Part shown: positions 13,148 to 23,204 of the stretch, piece after piece | How positions within the stretch are numbered: position 1 is the stretch's first letter | Layout of the letters: each line of letters opens with the position of its first letter | Notes under the pieces: model-generated | What the model saw: the letters and a program-made list of their open reading frames with translations, nothing else | Told to the model about the DNA's origin: nothing | The model's database searches: none | NCBI RefSeq assembly: GCF_000972845.2 | Contig: NC_040016.1 | Span: forward strand, 23,832,633 to 23,896,632 | DNA from: Larimichthys crocea | Taxonomy: Eukaryota > Chordata > Actinopteri > Sciaenidae | Reading direction: 5' to 3' | Length of the DNA stretch: 64,000 nucleotides | Made by a program: the position numbers and the translations under genes

Positions 13148-13743
13148 GGGCCCACTCACACCGGGACGTAAGCGCCGCGGCCACCGGAGCTGATCGCTGC
13201 CAGTCTAGTCAATGAGAGGGCGTGCCGCGGAGCGTCTCAGCAGCGTCTCAGCAGCGTCTCTCCGCACTGCAGCCCTATAATTCCGTAGCACTTTTATTTT
13301 TGACGCGAGCCGTGTAAACCGTGTAAATCTCAACAGAGCAGTTTGCACCAGACAGGAAATCCAACACAGAATCAACGTAATACACTTCCACCCTCTTTCA
13401 AAATAAAAGACAATACGCAGTTCATGTAGCCTATCACAACTTCACATCAACATTATGTCATGACCGGTGGCACCAGGTCAGCAGTCAATCGATCAAAGGG
13501 TCTCAACATGAACGAAGAGAGACTGATTGTTGAAGTGGAACAACACACAATAAATTATGACACAACAGATGCTTTTTATAATCTCCTCCACGTCGGAGAA
13601 GCAAAGTCAGCTGTTTGTTGTTGTTGTTTTCTTTATACACAGTTTATCGCGGGGTCTCGCGTACATTCAGGATTCTCGCGTGACCTCGTGTGAATACGGC
13701 CGGCTTGCTACACTGCCATCACGTGCCCGGTGTGAGTTGACTC
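13148..13743 (+). mobile_element. Harbinger-like deletion derivative, copy 1
   Basis: A roughly 0.6-kb element bounded by inverted ends. The left end carries ACTCACACCGGGACGT (13154-13169), and the right end CACGTGCCCGGTGTGAGT (13720-13737) is its imperfect reverse complement. The interior (13508-13606) has a start codon and a short frame resembling the beginning of a MADF-domain protein. PIF/Harbinger elements commonly encode a Myb/MADF partner of the transposase, which is the basis for the assignment. The rest of the MADF gene and the DDE transposase are missing, so the copy is non-autonomous. A closely matching inverted copy lies at 15418-15703 and lacks the same interior, so the deletion predates the two insertions. 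The 3-bp target duplication could not be confirmed. Confidence 0.6.
13508..13606 (+). pseudogene. Truncated MADF-like N-terminus in Harbinger element
   Basis: The frame starts at the ATG at 13508 and reads MNEERLIVEVEQHTINYDTT and so on. It matches the start of MADF domains (LI..V..H..LYD......Y), which bind DNA as a partner of Harbinger transposase. The domain is cut after about 25 residues: the expected tryptophan-containing helix is absent and the frame runs into sequence without similarity. In the second copy (minus strand) the ATG has been lost. Assignment rests on pattern resemblance only, so a profile search is needed to confirm it. There is no sign that this fragment is expressed. Confidence 0.45.
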
Positions 13744-14559
13744 AAGTACTCAAATTCCACTAACAACAAAAATGTAACTCTTCTGAATTTTCTGTGTAGA
13801 AATAGTTACAGTTAAATAAATGCAACTCAACTTAGAATAATTCCAATCAAGTAGCAAAAGTCCAGTTCAGTTCCATTCCAGTATGCTCTACCTTTTAGCC
13901 CCTTATCTGTTTGCCATGGAGCACTGGCAAAGCCCAGGTGAGGCTTGAGAAGTGTTTATTCTCCTTGTCTCATTGGCCAGAGACTCATTAATCCCCCCTC
14001 CCACCTCCTAGTTATCTGCCACAAAGTGAATTACACGAGTGCCTATTGATTTCTGTCCTTATGCCAGGCATGTTTAGAGAGTAAACCTATTGCTTTTCTC
14101 CCCAAGCGTTTCCTCTGTGAAGCTCCGTATGGGCAGAGGGGGGGCTAATTGGCCTCAGTCAAGATCACCTTGGCTGTCTGGGCTCAGCAGCTTCATGTCT
14201 GCAGGAAGAAAGGAAAGGAAGAGATAGAGGGAAGGAAATAAAAAAAGGAACGATGCAGGAAGGGGCGGAGAGAGTGAAAAGATGTTCTCATTGTCTAACT
14301 AAGCCTTAAGTGTGTCTATTAAAGTGTACTGCCAGGGCCACAGCCTCAGAAATATGCCATGCGTCTCATCTGCATCCGCTGAATATTTGTGGTGACTGCT
14401 AACACATTCAAATAGCAGAGGAAAGCATGGACAGGGGACAGTAATTACTGCTCTGCATCAGGTAGGTGTGTGTGTGTGCACTGAATAGTTTCATGATTCA
14501 TTACTGAAGAGTGTTAAGGTAATAAGGCCCCTGACTGTCCATTGAGGGAACTCATCACT
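13744..14559. other. Non-coding stretch between inverted Harbinger copies
   Basis: No coding signal. It holds a purine-rich run near 14199-14280 and a short TG run near 14467-14478. Confidence 0.5.
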
Positions 14560-15320
14560 TCTTCTGGCAGTGAAATTAGCCCCACGGTGTTCTAGGGTTG
14601 CTCCTTTTCTCATTGACTTCCACTGGTATGGAAGATTAAAGCCTCCCCAAGATGGCTATTAAGTGGAGACAGGTGACCCTTCATAATCCCGTAACAGTCC
14701 CTGTTTAATCAAATTTTAAGCAACACTTAATCCGTTGTTCACTTCTGAACTTAGAAAGCACCAGTGCTATAGTTGGACCACCTCCATGCTGCCAGGAAAC
14801 TTTAATTACCATTAGAAAATATTTTCAATTAGTCCCGTTCTAGCTGCCGTATGTGCTTATGTAACTTAACAAATAAAAGTGGTGAAAAAGGGGCTATCTC
14901 CACAAGGGCTTTAAAGTGGTGTGTCCTCTACCCTCTGAGGTACTTATCCTCCAGGGTCACAGAAGTATTAGACTGAATCATTTTAATTCTGCCGTAACAC
15001 TCAGTTGGCCTTCGCACAATGAGCCATCTCTGGATAACTTTACTACCACCGGGGGAGGTTGAATGATTGTAATTATTACCTGAACACCTCCATGAGTTTG
15101 ATCGCATCCAGAACAGCAATGTCACTGGAATTCCCCAACCACTAGCCCCAATTACCTAATGGGCTTCAGAGAAGTGTAAAATCCTCTGGTCATTTTATAT
15201 GCTTCCACGGTGCCATCTCAGTAATATGGGACAAGCCATGGAAATTGCTGTCAGTTTAAACTGGAATCATTTAATTGCCCATTTCTTGCTGCAACTATGG
15301 CTTATATTTTTAGAACTAGT
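14560..15320. promoter_or_regulatory. Candidate conserved non-coding block
   Basis: About 760 bp of complex, microsatellite-free sequence with many homeodomain-type words: TTAATTA at 14802-14808, CAATTAG at 14826-14832, and TAATTAT, CAATTA and TTTAATTG further on. Stops occur in all frames, so it is not an exon. The texture is what vertebrate developmental enhancers often look like, but this is a visual judgement; only alignment to other fish would show conservation. Confidence 0.25.
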
Positions 15321-15344
15321 GAGCCTGGATGCTAACCGAGGGTC

Positions 15345-15417
15345 TAACATGGGACTCACACAGGAGACGTAGCGTGGAACGGCTGCTCCACGGTTTAGCT
15401 CCGTCCTCTGCCCGGTA
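15345..15417. mobile_element. Possible extra Harbinger-type terminus
   Basis: ACTCACACAGGAGACGTAGCG (15354-15373) resembles the left end of the Harbinger-like element at 13154, but it lies outside the second copy and points away from it. It may be the end of another related element into which, or beside which, copy 2 inserted. Confidence 0.3.
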
Positions 15418-15703
15418 TCAACTCACACCAGGTGCGTGTTGGCAGTGTAACGGCAATGTAGCGAACTGGCCGTATTCACACGAGATCATGACATACGCGA
15501 GACATACGCGAGACCCCGCAATAAACTGTGTATAAAGAAAACAACAACAACAAACAGCTGACTTTGCTTCTCCGACGTGGAGGAGATTATAAAAAAGCAT
15601 CTGTTGTGTCATAAATGATTGTGTGTTGTTCCACTTCAACAATTAGTCTCTCGTTGAGACCCTCTGATCGATCTTTGATCACCTGGTGCCACCGGTCATG
15701 ACG
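15418..15703 (-). mobile_element. Harbinger-like deletion derivative, copy 2 (truncated)
   Basis: The reverse complement of this segment matches 13445-13743 closely: the CATGACCGGTGGCACCAGGT start, the MADF-like frame, the TTGTTGTTGTTTTC run, the GTGTGAATACGGCC phrase and the ACTCACACC terminal repeat. The 5' half present in copy 1 (13148-13440) is missing here. The remnant stops where a short tandem repeat and a hAT terminus begin (15704). Relative to copy 1 it has a lost start codon and small indels, so it is a dead copy. Confidence 0.65.
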
Positions 15704-15748
15704 TAACGTTGATGTGTGTAACGTTGATGTGTGTAACGTTGATTTCTG
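15704..15748. repeat. Three 15-bp tandem units
   Basis: TAACGTTGATGTGTG occurs at 15704-15718 and 15719-15733, with a diverged third copy at 15734-15748. Copy 1 of the Harbinger element has only one related word here, so the expansion is local. Confidence 0.85.
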
Positions 15749-15814
15749 TAAAAATCAACATTACAATTTTTGCGATTAATTAGTTAATTTTTTTTAATTG
15801 ATTGACAGCCCTAA
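15749..15814 (-). mobile_element. hAT-like terminus fragment
   Basis: On the minus strand this reads GGGCTGTCAATCAATT, then an A-run, then TTAACTAATTAATCGCAAAAA. It matches the start of the hAT-like element at 22059 (GCTGTCAATC, A-run, TTAACTAATAATCGCAAAA). Ends of the form CAGGGCTGTCAA are typical of fish hAT elements. Only one terminus is present, so this is a fragment or solo end. Confidence 0.5.
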
Positions 15815-16150
15815 TTTCAATGTATCTCAATGTAATAAGAGTGTTGATTGGTGTTTTGTTTTTTTAAAACATTAGGCGGTTTGAAATGTACATTGTCACA
15901 CATGATAAAATCATCACAGTAAAGGCCAAATATTAACAGTCAAGATGTTGAGATTAATTTCTTTTGATTTCTGTTGATTATATCCAGTCATGCAACCACC
16001 AAATCAGATATGAAAACTGATTACATATTCATGCAATCTCCAAATGTAACATTTATAAATTTTTCAGTCAGTCCTCAGTGTGTGAATAGAGCAAAATAGC
16101 TTTTATCCAGTGGTTAATTATGCTATCAATTAGTCAAGGAAAGGACAAAT
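15815..16150. other. Non-coding stretch, nothing recognised
   Basis: AT-rich sequence with no transposon or exon signal. Confidence 0.45.
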
Positions 16151-16167
16151 AAAGTAATGAAGTTATA

Positions 16168-16200
16168 GGAAATGCTACGTAGCGAATTGATAGCATTTCC
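16168..16200. repeat. 10-bp perfect inverted repeat (hairpin)
   Basis: GGAAATGCTA (16168-16177) and TAGCATTTCC (16191-16200) are exact reverse complements around a 13-bp spacer. It could be paired sites for a POU/homeodomain-type factor or a small hairpin. The stem is short for a microRNA precursor. Confidence 0.8.
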
Positions 16201-16460
16201 TGATGTCATCTCATTAAGCATAACTACCAATACTTAGTGATTTGTGGGAGTATATCATCAGACTCCAAGTTCTCCTTCCTCTGACAGGCCCTTCCTCTGA
16301 ACGAATGCAAAGGTTAATGCTGCCTGTGCTTTCCGACACTGACCGTCATGCTTTCCATCCGCCTCACTTGGTCACCGTGCCTGGCAAACACAGCCTTCCA
16401 TTATCCTTCCTCTCATTTGCTAATGAGGTAATTATAAAAGGCTGGAGTTAGTCAAGGAGT
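16201..16460. promoter_or_regulatory. Candidate conserved non-coding block
   Basis: Complex sequence ending in ATTTGCTAATGAGGTAATTA (16414-16433), which combines an octamer-like and a homeodomain-like word. Enhancer character is inferred from motif texture only. Confidence 0.22.
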
Positions 16461-17875
16461 GCGGAACGGGGGCCACAGTAGCCGGGGTCAATGCAACACA
16501 TCAGTCATGGAAGCCAAAATGAAAAATACATGATTTTGTATTTTTGTTTGGGTGATTATTTGGTTTGAATTGGGCATGATGAGAGTGTCTGCTCAGATAA
16601 TCTTTCTCTCATGTTTTTATTATATTTTCAACATCCATCTCCCGAAGATAGATTGTGATTATTACCTCTGCCACTCGTTTCCTTCATGCGGCCTGCAGTC
16701 CTCCTCCCATATTGATTTGTGAGAGAGGAATCTGCCACTGAGACTAAATGAGAAGATTGCAACAGGTACTGCCAGGGTGCAGAGTCAAGGGCTTTTTAAT
16801 AGTCTCCTGATATAAAGGATCCTTCAAGAGTGTTAGCAACCTGATGAGTGACATGCTCTCAGGAAGAAGAGGATGGCAGGACTACACTACAAAAGAGAAG
16901 CGAGAGAACAACAGAGCAGAGGAATTAAATGATTTGATAATTGAACTCAAACAGATTTATACTGTAGTAAGGTACATAAACCTGAACTGATGATGATTTC
17001 AAGCCAACATTATTATCAAACATAAATAGTGTTTCATCTGTCTGTCATAGACAGGCAGGTGCATAGATTGATCATTGTCCTCCTTGGAGCAAAATCTATT
17101 TCTAACTGAGCCATCATCACCTACCAAGACCAAGAGTCTAAAGCTTGGCTAGTGGCCTGTAAAGGCCACCTTGTTCATTCTACCCCAAAGCACCAGGATG
17201 TTATCTTGGGGCTGGGGAAGGTTAGCCTTTCTCTGATCATCTTTGGACTTGCTCTAAAGATGATGAATGAGGATATTGTGGATCTCATCTGAGCTTTGGA
17301 AAACCCACACAGGCTTGACATGCATGAATCCATTTTTCAAATGTGATGTACAGAATATACAAAAAGAGACACGAGATAAATGTGTGCAAGTCATACTGAG
17401 AGATTGAGTTTGACAGATTATAATAACACCAAATCAGATCTGAAATGATCTAATCCTCAAATGACTTGCATCACTTTGACATAAGTAAATGTGATGTACT
17501 CTAGGATTGAGGCAATAAAGATTTATTTCAGTCCAGACAAACTCTTTTCCACGAATAGAAAGGTGAGTGAACTGAGTTTGGGCAGGTTTACCCTCCACTA
17601 CATCCCTGAATGTAAAGCAGGAAATGAGTGACTGGAAGAAAATAATAAGGAGCTGCAGAGGGAGATGGGGGTGCAGGGTGGGGAGGGGGTAGGCTGGCTG
17701 GCAGGAAAGAGGCAGAGTTGTATAGGAAAAGCAGTGTTATTTTGGCTCCTGTTGCAAAGACCTCTGGGAAAATAGGGCCTGCCTGACAGTGCTGCAAGAG
17801 CCATAAATCACCACAAGAGCAATCCTCCTCCTCGCCGTGACCTAGAGGTGACCCCAGAGTTGCACACATTTTCAA
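16461..17875. other. Non-coding stretch, nothing recognised
   Basis: Includes a G-rich patch near 17664-17700. Open frames near 17588-17911 run into the CA array and are repeat artefacts. Confidence 0.5.
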
Positions 17876-17878
17876 ACA

Positions 17879-17912
<34 letters not shown>

Positions 17913-17913
17913 T
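17876..17913. repeat. (CA)n microsatellite
   Basis: CA array with one TA interruption near 17884 and another at the 3' end. Confidence 0.93.
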
Positions 17914-18374
17914 ACCCAGAGACACAGGCTGTGTGGGAGCCTGGGTATCACTTTCATAGCTTTAGTCACACAGCTACAGCCACAGGACTTCACTATTACT
18001 CACACAGTTTAAGACATGAATTGAAGTCTATGTGTCATTCATGCATTTTTGCAATTATTCATTTTGAATGGAGCATTATGCAATGGAGACACTTGGCATA
18101 TTTCATCCAGTCTTCTTTAAGCTAGTGATATTGGTTTAGACATCACAAAGCAGGTCAGTGTTTTCTCTGAAATCTGGCCGATCATGGAAATGTCCTGGAA
18201 AACCTTATGTGTGACAATGTCCTGATCAGCACTTCTTCATAAAATGTCTCATACAGGAGCAGAACAAGAGCATAAGACGGATGGGAGGCTGTTCTTGTAT
18301 CAGCTGACATACAGCTCTGGAAATGAATGAGGCTAAGATAAAATGAGGACATTTGAATTTGAAGTGTCAAATAG

Positions 18375-18553
18375 GGTGTCGGTTAGCTCAGTTGGTAGTG
18401 CATCTGCCCCATGAACAAAGGCTCAGTCCTTGGGTTCGAATCCGACCTCCGGCCCTTTGCTGCATGTCATTCCCCATCTCTCTCTCTGTCCACAATCCTG
18501 TCACTCTTCAGCTGTCTCTATTAAAGATAAAGCTTAAAAAGGACCAAAAAAAA
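18375..18553 (+). mobile_element. tRNA-derived SINE
   Basis: It begins with a tRNA-like head bearing a near-perfect box A (TAGCTCAGTTGG, 18384-18395) and a perfect box B (GGTTCGAATCC, 18433-18443), 37 bp apart, which is the normal spacing of an RNA polymerase III internal promoter. The tRNA-unrelated body contains TTTGCTGCATGTCATTCCCC (18455-18474), a CT-rich stretch, CTTCAGCTGTCTCTATTAAAG and an A-rich tail (ending near 18553). From memory, this body is common in spiny-rayed fish genomes. The head cannot be a working tRNA: sequence between the boxes does not give a clean anticodon arm and no acceptor stem closes. It is plus-strand with no clear target duplication. Confidence 0.8.
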
Positions 18554-19180
18554 CATTCAGAGTTAACATTTCAAAATAAAAGTCTGATAAATCAATCAGA
18601 CTTAAGTTTAGGGTTAGACAAAGAGTACGTTTGTGATGTCATTGTAATCATGAATTAATTTTTACTATTTAATATAAAAGCATGTAACAGACAGAAAAGT
18701 GTTGACAAAAAAGCAAGGTAGCATACTTCCTTTAAGGGTTTAATATTTAATATTACCATTTTTTCCATAGTTGTGGTCAATATTTATGATGATGTCATAC
18801 TCACAAAGGTAATTAAATCTCTTGAAAGATCTTGGAATCTGGTGAGACTGCTAAAGAGAAGTTAAGTTTCAGTTTTGGTTTGTTGACAGCTGATTGTGAG
18901 ATCTCTTTTCCTGCTGGAGTTGTTGTAAGTATGACAATGCTTCCTGATCGCACTACTTACCTACAGTGTTATTGTTACTATGAACAAAATGTGCTCAACT
19001 GTGTAACAGCTTAAGCCCAAAACCACAACAGCCTTATTAATCTTTTGATACAGAGTTAAGAATAATGCAGCAAAACATTGGAGTTTTTTAGCTTCACTGC
19101 AACTTCTCTCCCATTGGATGTAGAGTGTAAGTCTAGAAGTCAAGTTTGTGGTTTTACACTGTGTGTGAATTGGATGGGTG
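18554..19180. other. Non-coding stretch, nothing recognised
   Basis: AT-rich sequence. The minus-strand open frame at 18961-19476 is low-complexity (Ser/Pro/Leu-rich opposite a purine tract) with no recognisable domain. Confidence 0.5.
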
Positions 19181-19320
19181 GAACCGAGGCTGGTGAAACC
19201 CGAGGGAAGGAAGGAAAAGGGGGAGGAAAGAGGAGAGGTTGTGAGGGGGAAGGACTTCTGAGAGGACGAGATTTGTAATGAGAAGGAGTTGAAGGAAGGT
19301 GAGAGGGCAAGGAGGCAAAA
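19181..19320. repeat. Purine-rich tract
   Basis: Strong purine bias (GGAAGGAAAAGGGGGAGGAA-type sequence) over about 140 bp. It creates long but meaningless frames on both strands. Confidence 0.7.
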
Positions 19321-21874
19321 CAAGACCATAAGTGAACAGGACAGACGGATGGTAGGGACAGCATGGCACGGGTGGCTCTTCAGACAACCCCCATTCCAAA
19401 CATGTTGGGAGGCTGTGTAAGACGTGAATAAAAACAGAATGTAAAGGTTTGCAAATCCTTTTCCACATGTATTCAATTAAATACACTACAAAGACAATAT
19501 TTCATGTTTAAATTGATACACTTCATGTATTTTGTAAATATGCACGTATTCTTAATCCAATGTATGTTTGCATTTTACGTTTATGCAGTGTACAACTTTT
19601 CTGGAATGATGGTCGTGAAATTAATTCCACAAGCTTTTAAAATAATTAAACACCAGCAATACTTCTTCTTCTTCCACCATGTAATAACAGATGTGTTTGT
19701 GCTGCTGTTTAATACACAACGGGTCTATTTGTACAAAAGGCATCCTGCCTGCCTCTCTAAGCACACTGTAATTGCTCTAAATGTTCCTTAACAAGTCTTA
19801 AGTTCTTGTGCTGACTGTTTATACTCAGCTTTCATTGGTTGTGTTCATTTGCAAAGAGAGGCAGCTGCTTTTGTCAGCTATTTGTCATCTAGTTGTTAAA
19901 CAGGTCTTAAATGAACTTCCATGTGTCAATAAAAAGCCTTAAATTGTCCTCGAGGTGTCTGAATGGATAGAAAGGTGGTGAAGAAAGCAAGTAAAGTATT
20001 AATGAGGGGAGAGGTATGGGGAAAAAAGGATGGCTAAAGGTGATGGAGAAAATGAGGAGAACAGTACAGAGGAGGAAAGGTGCCGTTAAAGAAAATAATA
20101 GAAAGTCAACAGAGACAGTGAAAGGAAGAAGATAAAGGTCAGGCGAGGAGAGGAGGGAAAGAAGTCCATTTCAGCTTCCAGCTCATGGGTCAGCAAATAG
20201 CCTGACAAATTAATTAAGATAATGATCCATATAAAGAAAGTCTGGCAAAGTCAGCTGCGACCCCGGTGTATGTGTATGTGTGCATGCAAGCATGTGTGTG
20301 TTTGAAACCAGCTCTCTTTCCATTTGTGGCGCTTTTATGAGGTGGGCAGAGGAATGCATTGATTTCATAAAGGGCATGAAGGGGTCCGGTGGCCGTTTGA
20401 ACAGCCGAGTGTGAGATCAATGCAGGGGGAGATGAAAACTGTGACATTTACTCTGGTTTGTGCCCCTGGGCAGGAAGGACCTCTGCAGAAAGTCACACTG
20501 TCAGCTTTCTCTCTGCGAGCGCACACTGCTTTCTTCACATAGGGAAAAATGGGCCACTTTTCATTACTGAAACAGCTCGCTGACACACACATGTACACAC
20601 ACACGCACACACATAGGAAGAGGTGAATACAACATACATCTACATTTTCAAACACACCAGAATGAACCCCTTCTAAAATTTAAAACCTATTTTTATTCTG
20701 GATTTTTTGTTGTTGTAGACATTTTCTACAAATAAATGTCTCACATGACAATATTCAAATTAAATAATAATAAATCTAGAGATCATTTTGCAGTTGTCTC
20801 TTATTTTTTACAGAGATGCGCATGTCATCATCATGTCTACTGACAAGAAATGAAAATAAACACAAACATTTGTGTTCATCCGCTCACAACCCTGTACATA
20901 TGTACACAGCAGGGGACAGGCACAATGAGAAAAAAAGGACAAATACATTATTATTATGTTCTAATATTAAGCGATCATTGAGATGATTCAGAATTGCTGC
21001 ATGTATGTAGCTAAATAGAAATATAGAAATATAGAATAGTCTTCTTCCAATGAGGAATGGGGTCAGTTTCAGTCTTAGAAGTCTTACAGATTGTTGAGTT
21101 TCATCATCATGCACATTTATGTTTTCATGTCCATAAACACAAGTCCTAAATCTAGCCAACACCAAGTGCTGTTATTAAAATAATTGAGTCACATGGTGTC
21201 ACATGGTTCATGATGGTGTGAGGGATTTGATGTTTTCATTGTGCATTATCTCCTGCATGAACAAACATTCACTCATGAAAATAAAGATATTCTAGGTGTC
21301 CTGGTGTTTTATAGCACCTGTGATCATATCGCTTTGCTCTCTCTATGTGACTGACCTGTGAAACATCAAATGTTTTTATGAACTTGGATGATTCTTTTTA
21401 AACAGCCACACATCACTGTACTGCACATAACATTAACACTGGCGTGTCACGGATATCAGTTGTCACAGTACAGTCCCATTTGATTGTAGTTATTAGGCAT
21501 CCTAGTTAATTGACAGTGAGCTACTCTATTGATAAAATCACCTGTTTGTTTTCAGCATCTATTGTCTAGATGTGTTTTAGCCAATTAACAGCAGTGAGTA
21601 GAGAAATCTGCCAAGTACTGAAGTTTGGCAATCGATGCTTGTTCTATGAATGAATGATGTGTTTATCAATGTGACATGTACAACAATGACAGAGCCACAT
21701 TGTCTTTAAAAACACCACATAATCATATGAATATAAGCCAGATGGCTGTGTATAGATACATGTCCAAGATGTATTTTTAATTAGTAAATACATCATTTTT
21801 ATAATATCAGATTTTCACACCTTCAACAAACAACATATGTGCTGTAATTATAACACTGGAGAATATGAATAATG
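19321..21874. other. Non-coding stretch with a second purine-rich tract
   Basis: 19980-20170 is again purine-biased (AGGAGAGGAGGGAAAG-like words). An imperfect CA run lies at 20582-20613. No coding or transposon signal is seen in the rest. Confidence 0.5.
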
Positions 21875-21945
21875 TAGAGCTGCAGCTATCGAATATTTTG
21901 GTAATCCAGTATTCTGGCAAATATGCTAGCGAGGTAAGCGCGGAA
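21875..21945. mobile_element. Possible DNA-transposon terminus
   Basis: TAGAGCTGCAGCTATCGAAT (21875-21894) followed by ATTTTGGTAATCCAGTATTC resembles, from memory, the end of a common fish hAT-type element. Only this short segment is visible and no partner end was found. Confidence 0.3.
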
Positions 21946-22055
21946 GGCGCTGAAAATTCTATAGATAGGAGATAGATAGAGATAATCGCTAGATATATTA
22001 GTAGAGATCGATATATATAGAGCTGATATAGAGATAGAGAGATATATATATACTT
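21946..22055. repeat. Irregular GATA/GAGA-rich block
   Basis: About 110 bp built from shuffled GATAGA, GATATA, TAGAGA and ATCG words, with no constant period. It may be a scrambled (GATA)n array or a poorly resolved assembly segment. Confidence 0.55.
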
Positions 22056-22349
22056 GAGGCTGTCAATCAAAACAAAAAATTAACTAATAATCGCAAAATT
22101 CTGTAATTAATCGCGATTATCGCGTTATCTATCAATAAATGTATCAATAAATTAATGCATTTTTCTGAGACTGAAGCTTATAATGAATATTTTTTATGTA
22201 AATGATCAAATTAATCTAGAATAAACTCAGATAATATATGAAATCGATTCATGTTATTGGCTTAAGGTGCACATATGCACAGTGCAAACAGAAAAAAGCC
22301 AGAATGGGAACTATACTGAGGAGTGCCACACTCCTGTAGTGTAGCTGGG

Positions 22350-22445
22350 TGTTTTGCTTTGAGGTGATATGTTAAAGTCGTGTTACTTCTGTGGAATTTA
22401 ATTGGATTTGCAAACTGTGCAAATTACCTTGTTTTTGTCCACATG
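22350..22445 (-). pseudogene. BED zinc-finger fragment of a hAT transposase
   Basis: Read on the minus strand, the segment gives VDKNKVICTVCK followed, after a frameshift or stop, by a region ending YHLKAK. This fits the BED finger pattern (DK..V.C..C.........L..HL..KH) at the N-terminus of hAT transposases, where it binds the element's ends. The Cys pair is intact and the HL part is recognisable. In-frame stops and a frame change in between make it non-functional. No RNase-H-like catalytic domain or C-terminal dimerisation region follows. I am fairly confident of the BED identity because the two halves sit the right distance apart, although the strings are short. Confidence 0.5.
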
Positions 22446-22512
22446 AGCCGTCGGGCACCTTTTAAAATGAATGTTCCCCCTAAAAGTCCGTCCTTATCCA
22501 TCTTTCGCCCTA

Positions 22513-22793
22513 GACTCTCCTTTAGTTAGGATGATCATAGACATATATACATAGACTCTCCTTAGTTGGATAGATCATAGACATTATACATACTCTCCTT
22601 TAATTAGGATAGATCATAGACATATATGCACAGACTCTCCTTTAGTTAGGATGATCATAGACTATTACACAGCTCTCCTTTAGTTAGGATAGATCATAGA
22701 CTATGCACAGACTCTCCTTTAGTTAGGATAGATCATAGACTATATGCACCGACTCTCCTTTAGTTAGGATAGATCATAGACATATTATACACA
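22513..22793. repeat. 7-unit minisatellite (~39-43 bp units)
   Basis: Seven tandem copies of a unit containing GACTCTCCTTTAGTTAGGAT followed by AGATCATAGACATATATACA. Starts are near 22513, 22554, 22592, 22633, 22672, 22710 and 22751. Units differ by 1-4-bp deletions and single substitutions. The array lies within the leader of the hAT-like element. Confidence 0.92.
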
Positions 22794-23138
22794 GACGCCT
22801 CACTGGCAGGTTGGTCCGTTGCTGCGATACGTTAACGTGTCCGCCATATTGGATGGGGCAGATCTGCCGTAAATAAACAAGCAGGGCCGGTTTTAGCTGT
22901 GGCAAGGTGGGCGACGCCCAGGGCGCCAGTCTCGGAGGGCTTTAAGTTAATGCCTCTTATACACCCATTCACACACACACACTAATATATGGGAACACGC
23001 TTTACTTTGCCACATCCAAAATGCGGCCGCCACCGAAAGTAAACAAAAACCGCGTTAATTGCGTTATTTTAACGCGTAATTCTTTAAAAAGAATAAAAAT
23101 CGACAAAATTTAACGCGTTAATTTGACAGCACTAATAT

Positions 23139-23157
23139 ATATATATTATTATATATA

Positions 23158-23202
<45 letters not shown>
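23139..23202. repeat. (TA)n tract
   Basis: A nearly pure TA array separating the right end of the hAT-like element from the 5'-truncated LINE at 23203. Confidence 0.95.

Positions 23203-23204
<2 letters not shown>

Larger units (their letters stand above)
22056..23138 (-). mobile_element. Decayed hAT-like element with BED fragment
   Basis: A roughly 1.1-kb element. The ends are inverted: GAGGCTGTCAATC at the left (22056-22068) and TTGACAGCACTA at the right (about 23122-23134), both flanked inward by TTAA/CGCG-rich sequence (AATCGCGATTATCGCG; TAACGCGTTAATTTGACAGC). This is the classic end structure of a fish hAT family. On the minus strand, a BED-type zinc-finger fragment lies at about 22350-22445. 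Upstream of it (higher coordinates) are a 7-unit minisatellite (22513-22793) and a CpG-containing leader. The hATC dimerisation domain and catalytic core are absent, so it is non-autonomous. The flanks are TA-rich, which hides the expected 8-bp target duplication. Confidence 0.6.

Noticed and set aside
18384..18443. Possible functional tRNA gene
   Set aside because: Boxes A and B are good but there is no closed acceptor stem or anticodon arm, and a SINE body with A-rich tail follows.
22513..22793. CRISPR array
   Set aside because: The 39-43-bp units are contiguous, with no unique spacers; vertebrate context and position within a transposon show a minisatellite.
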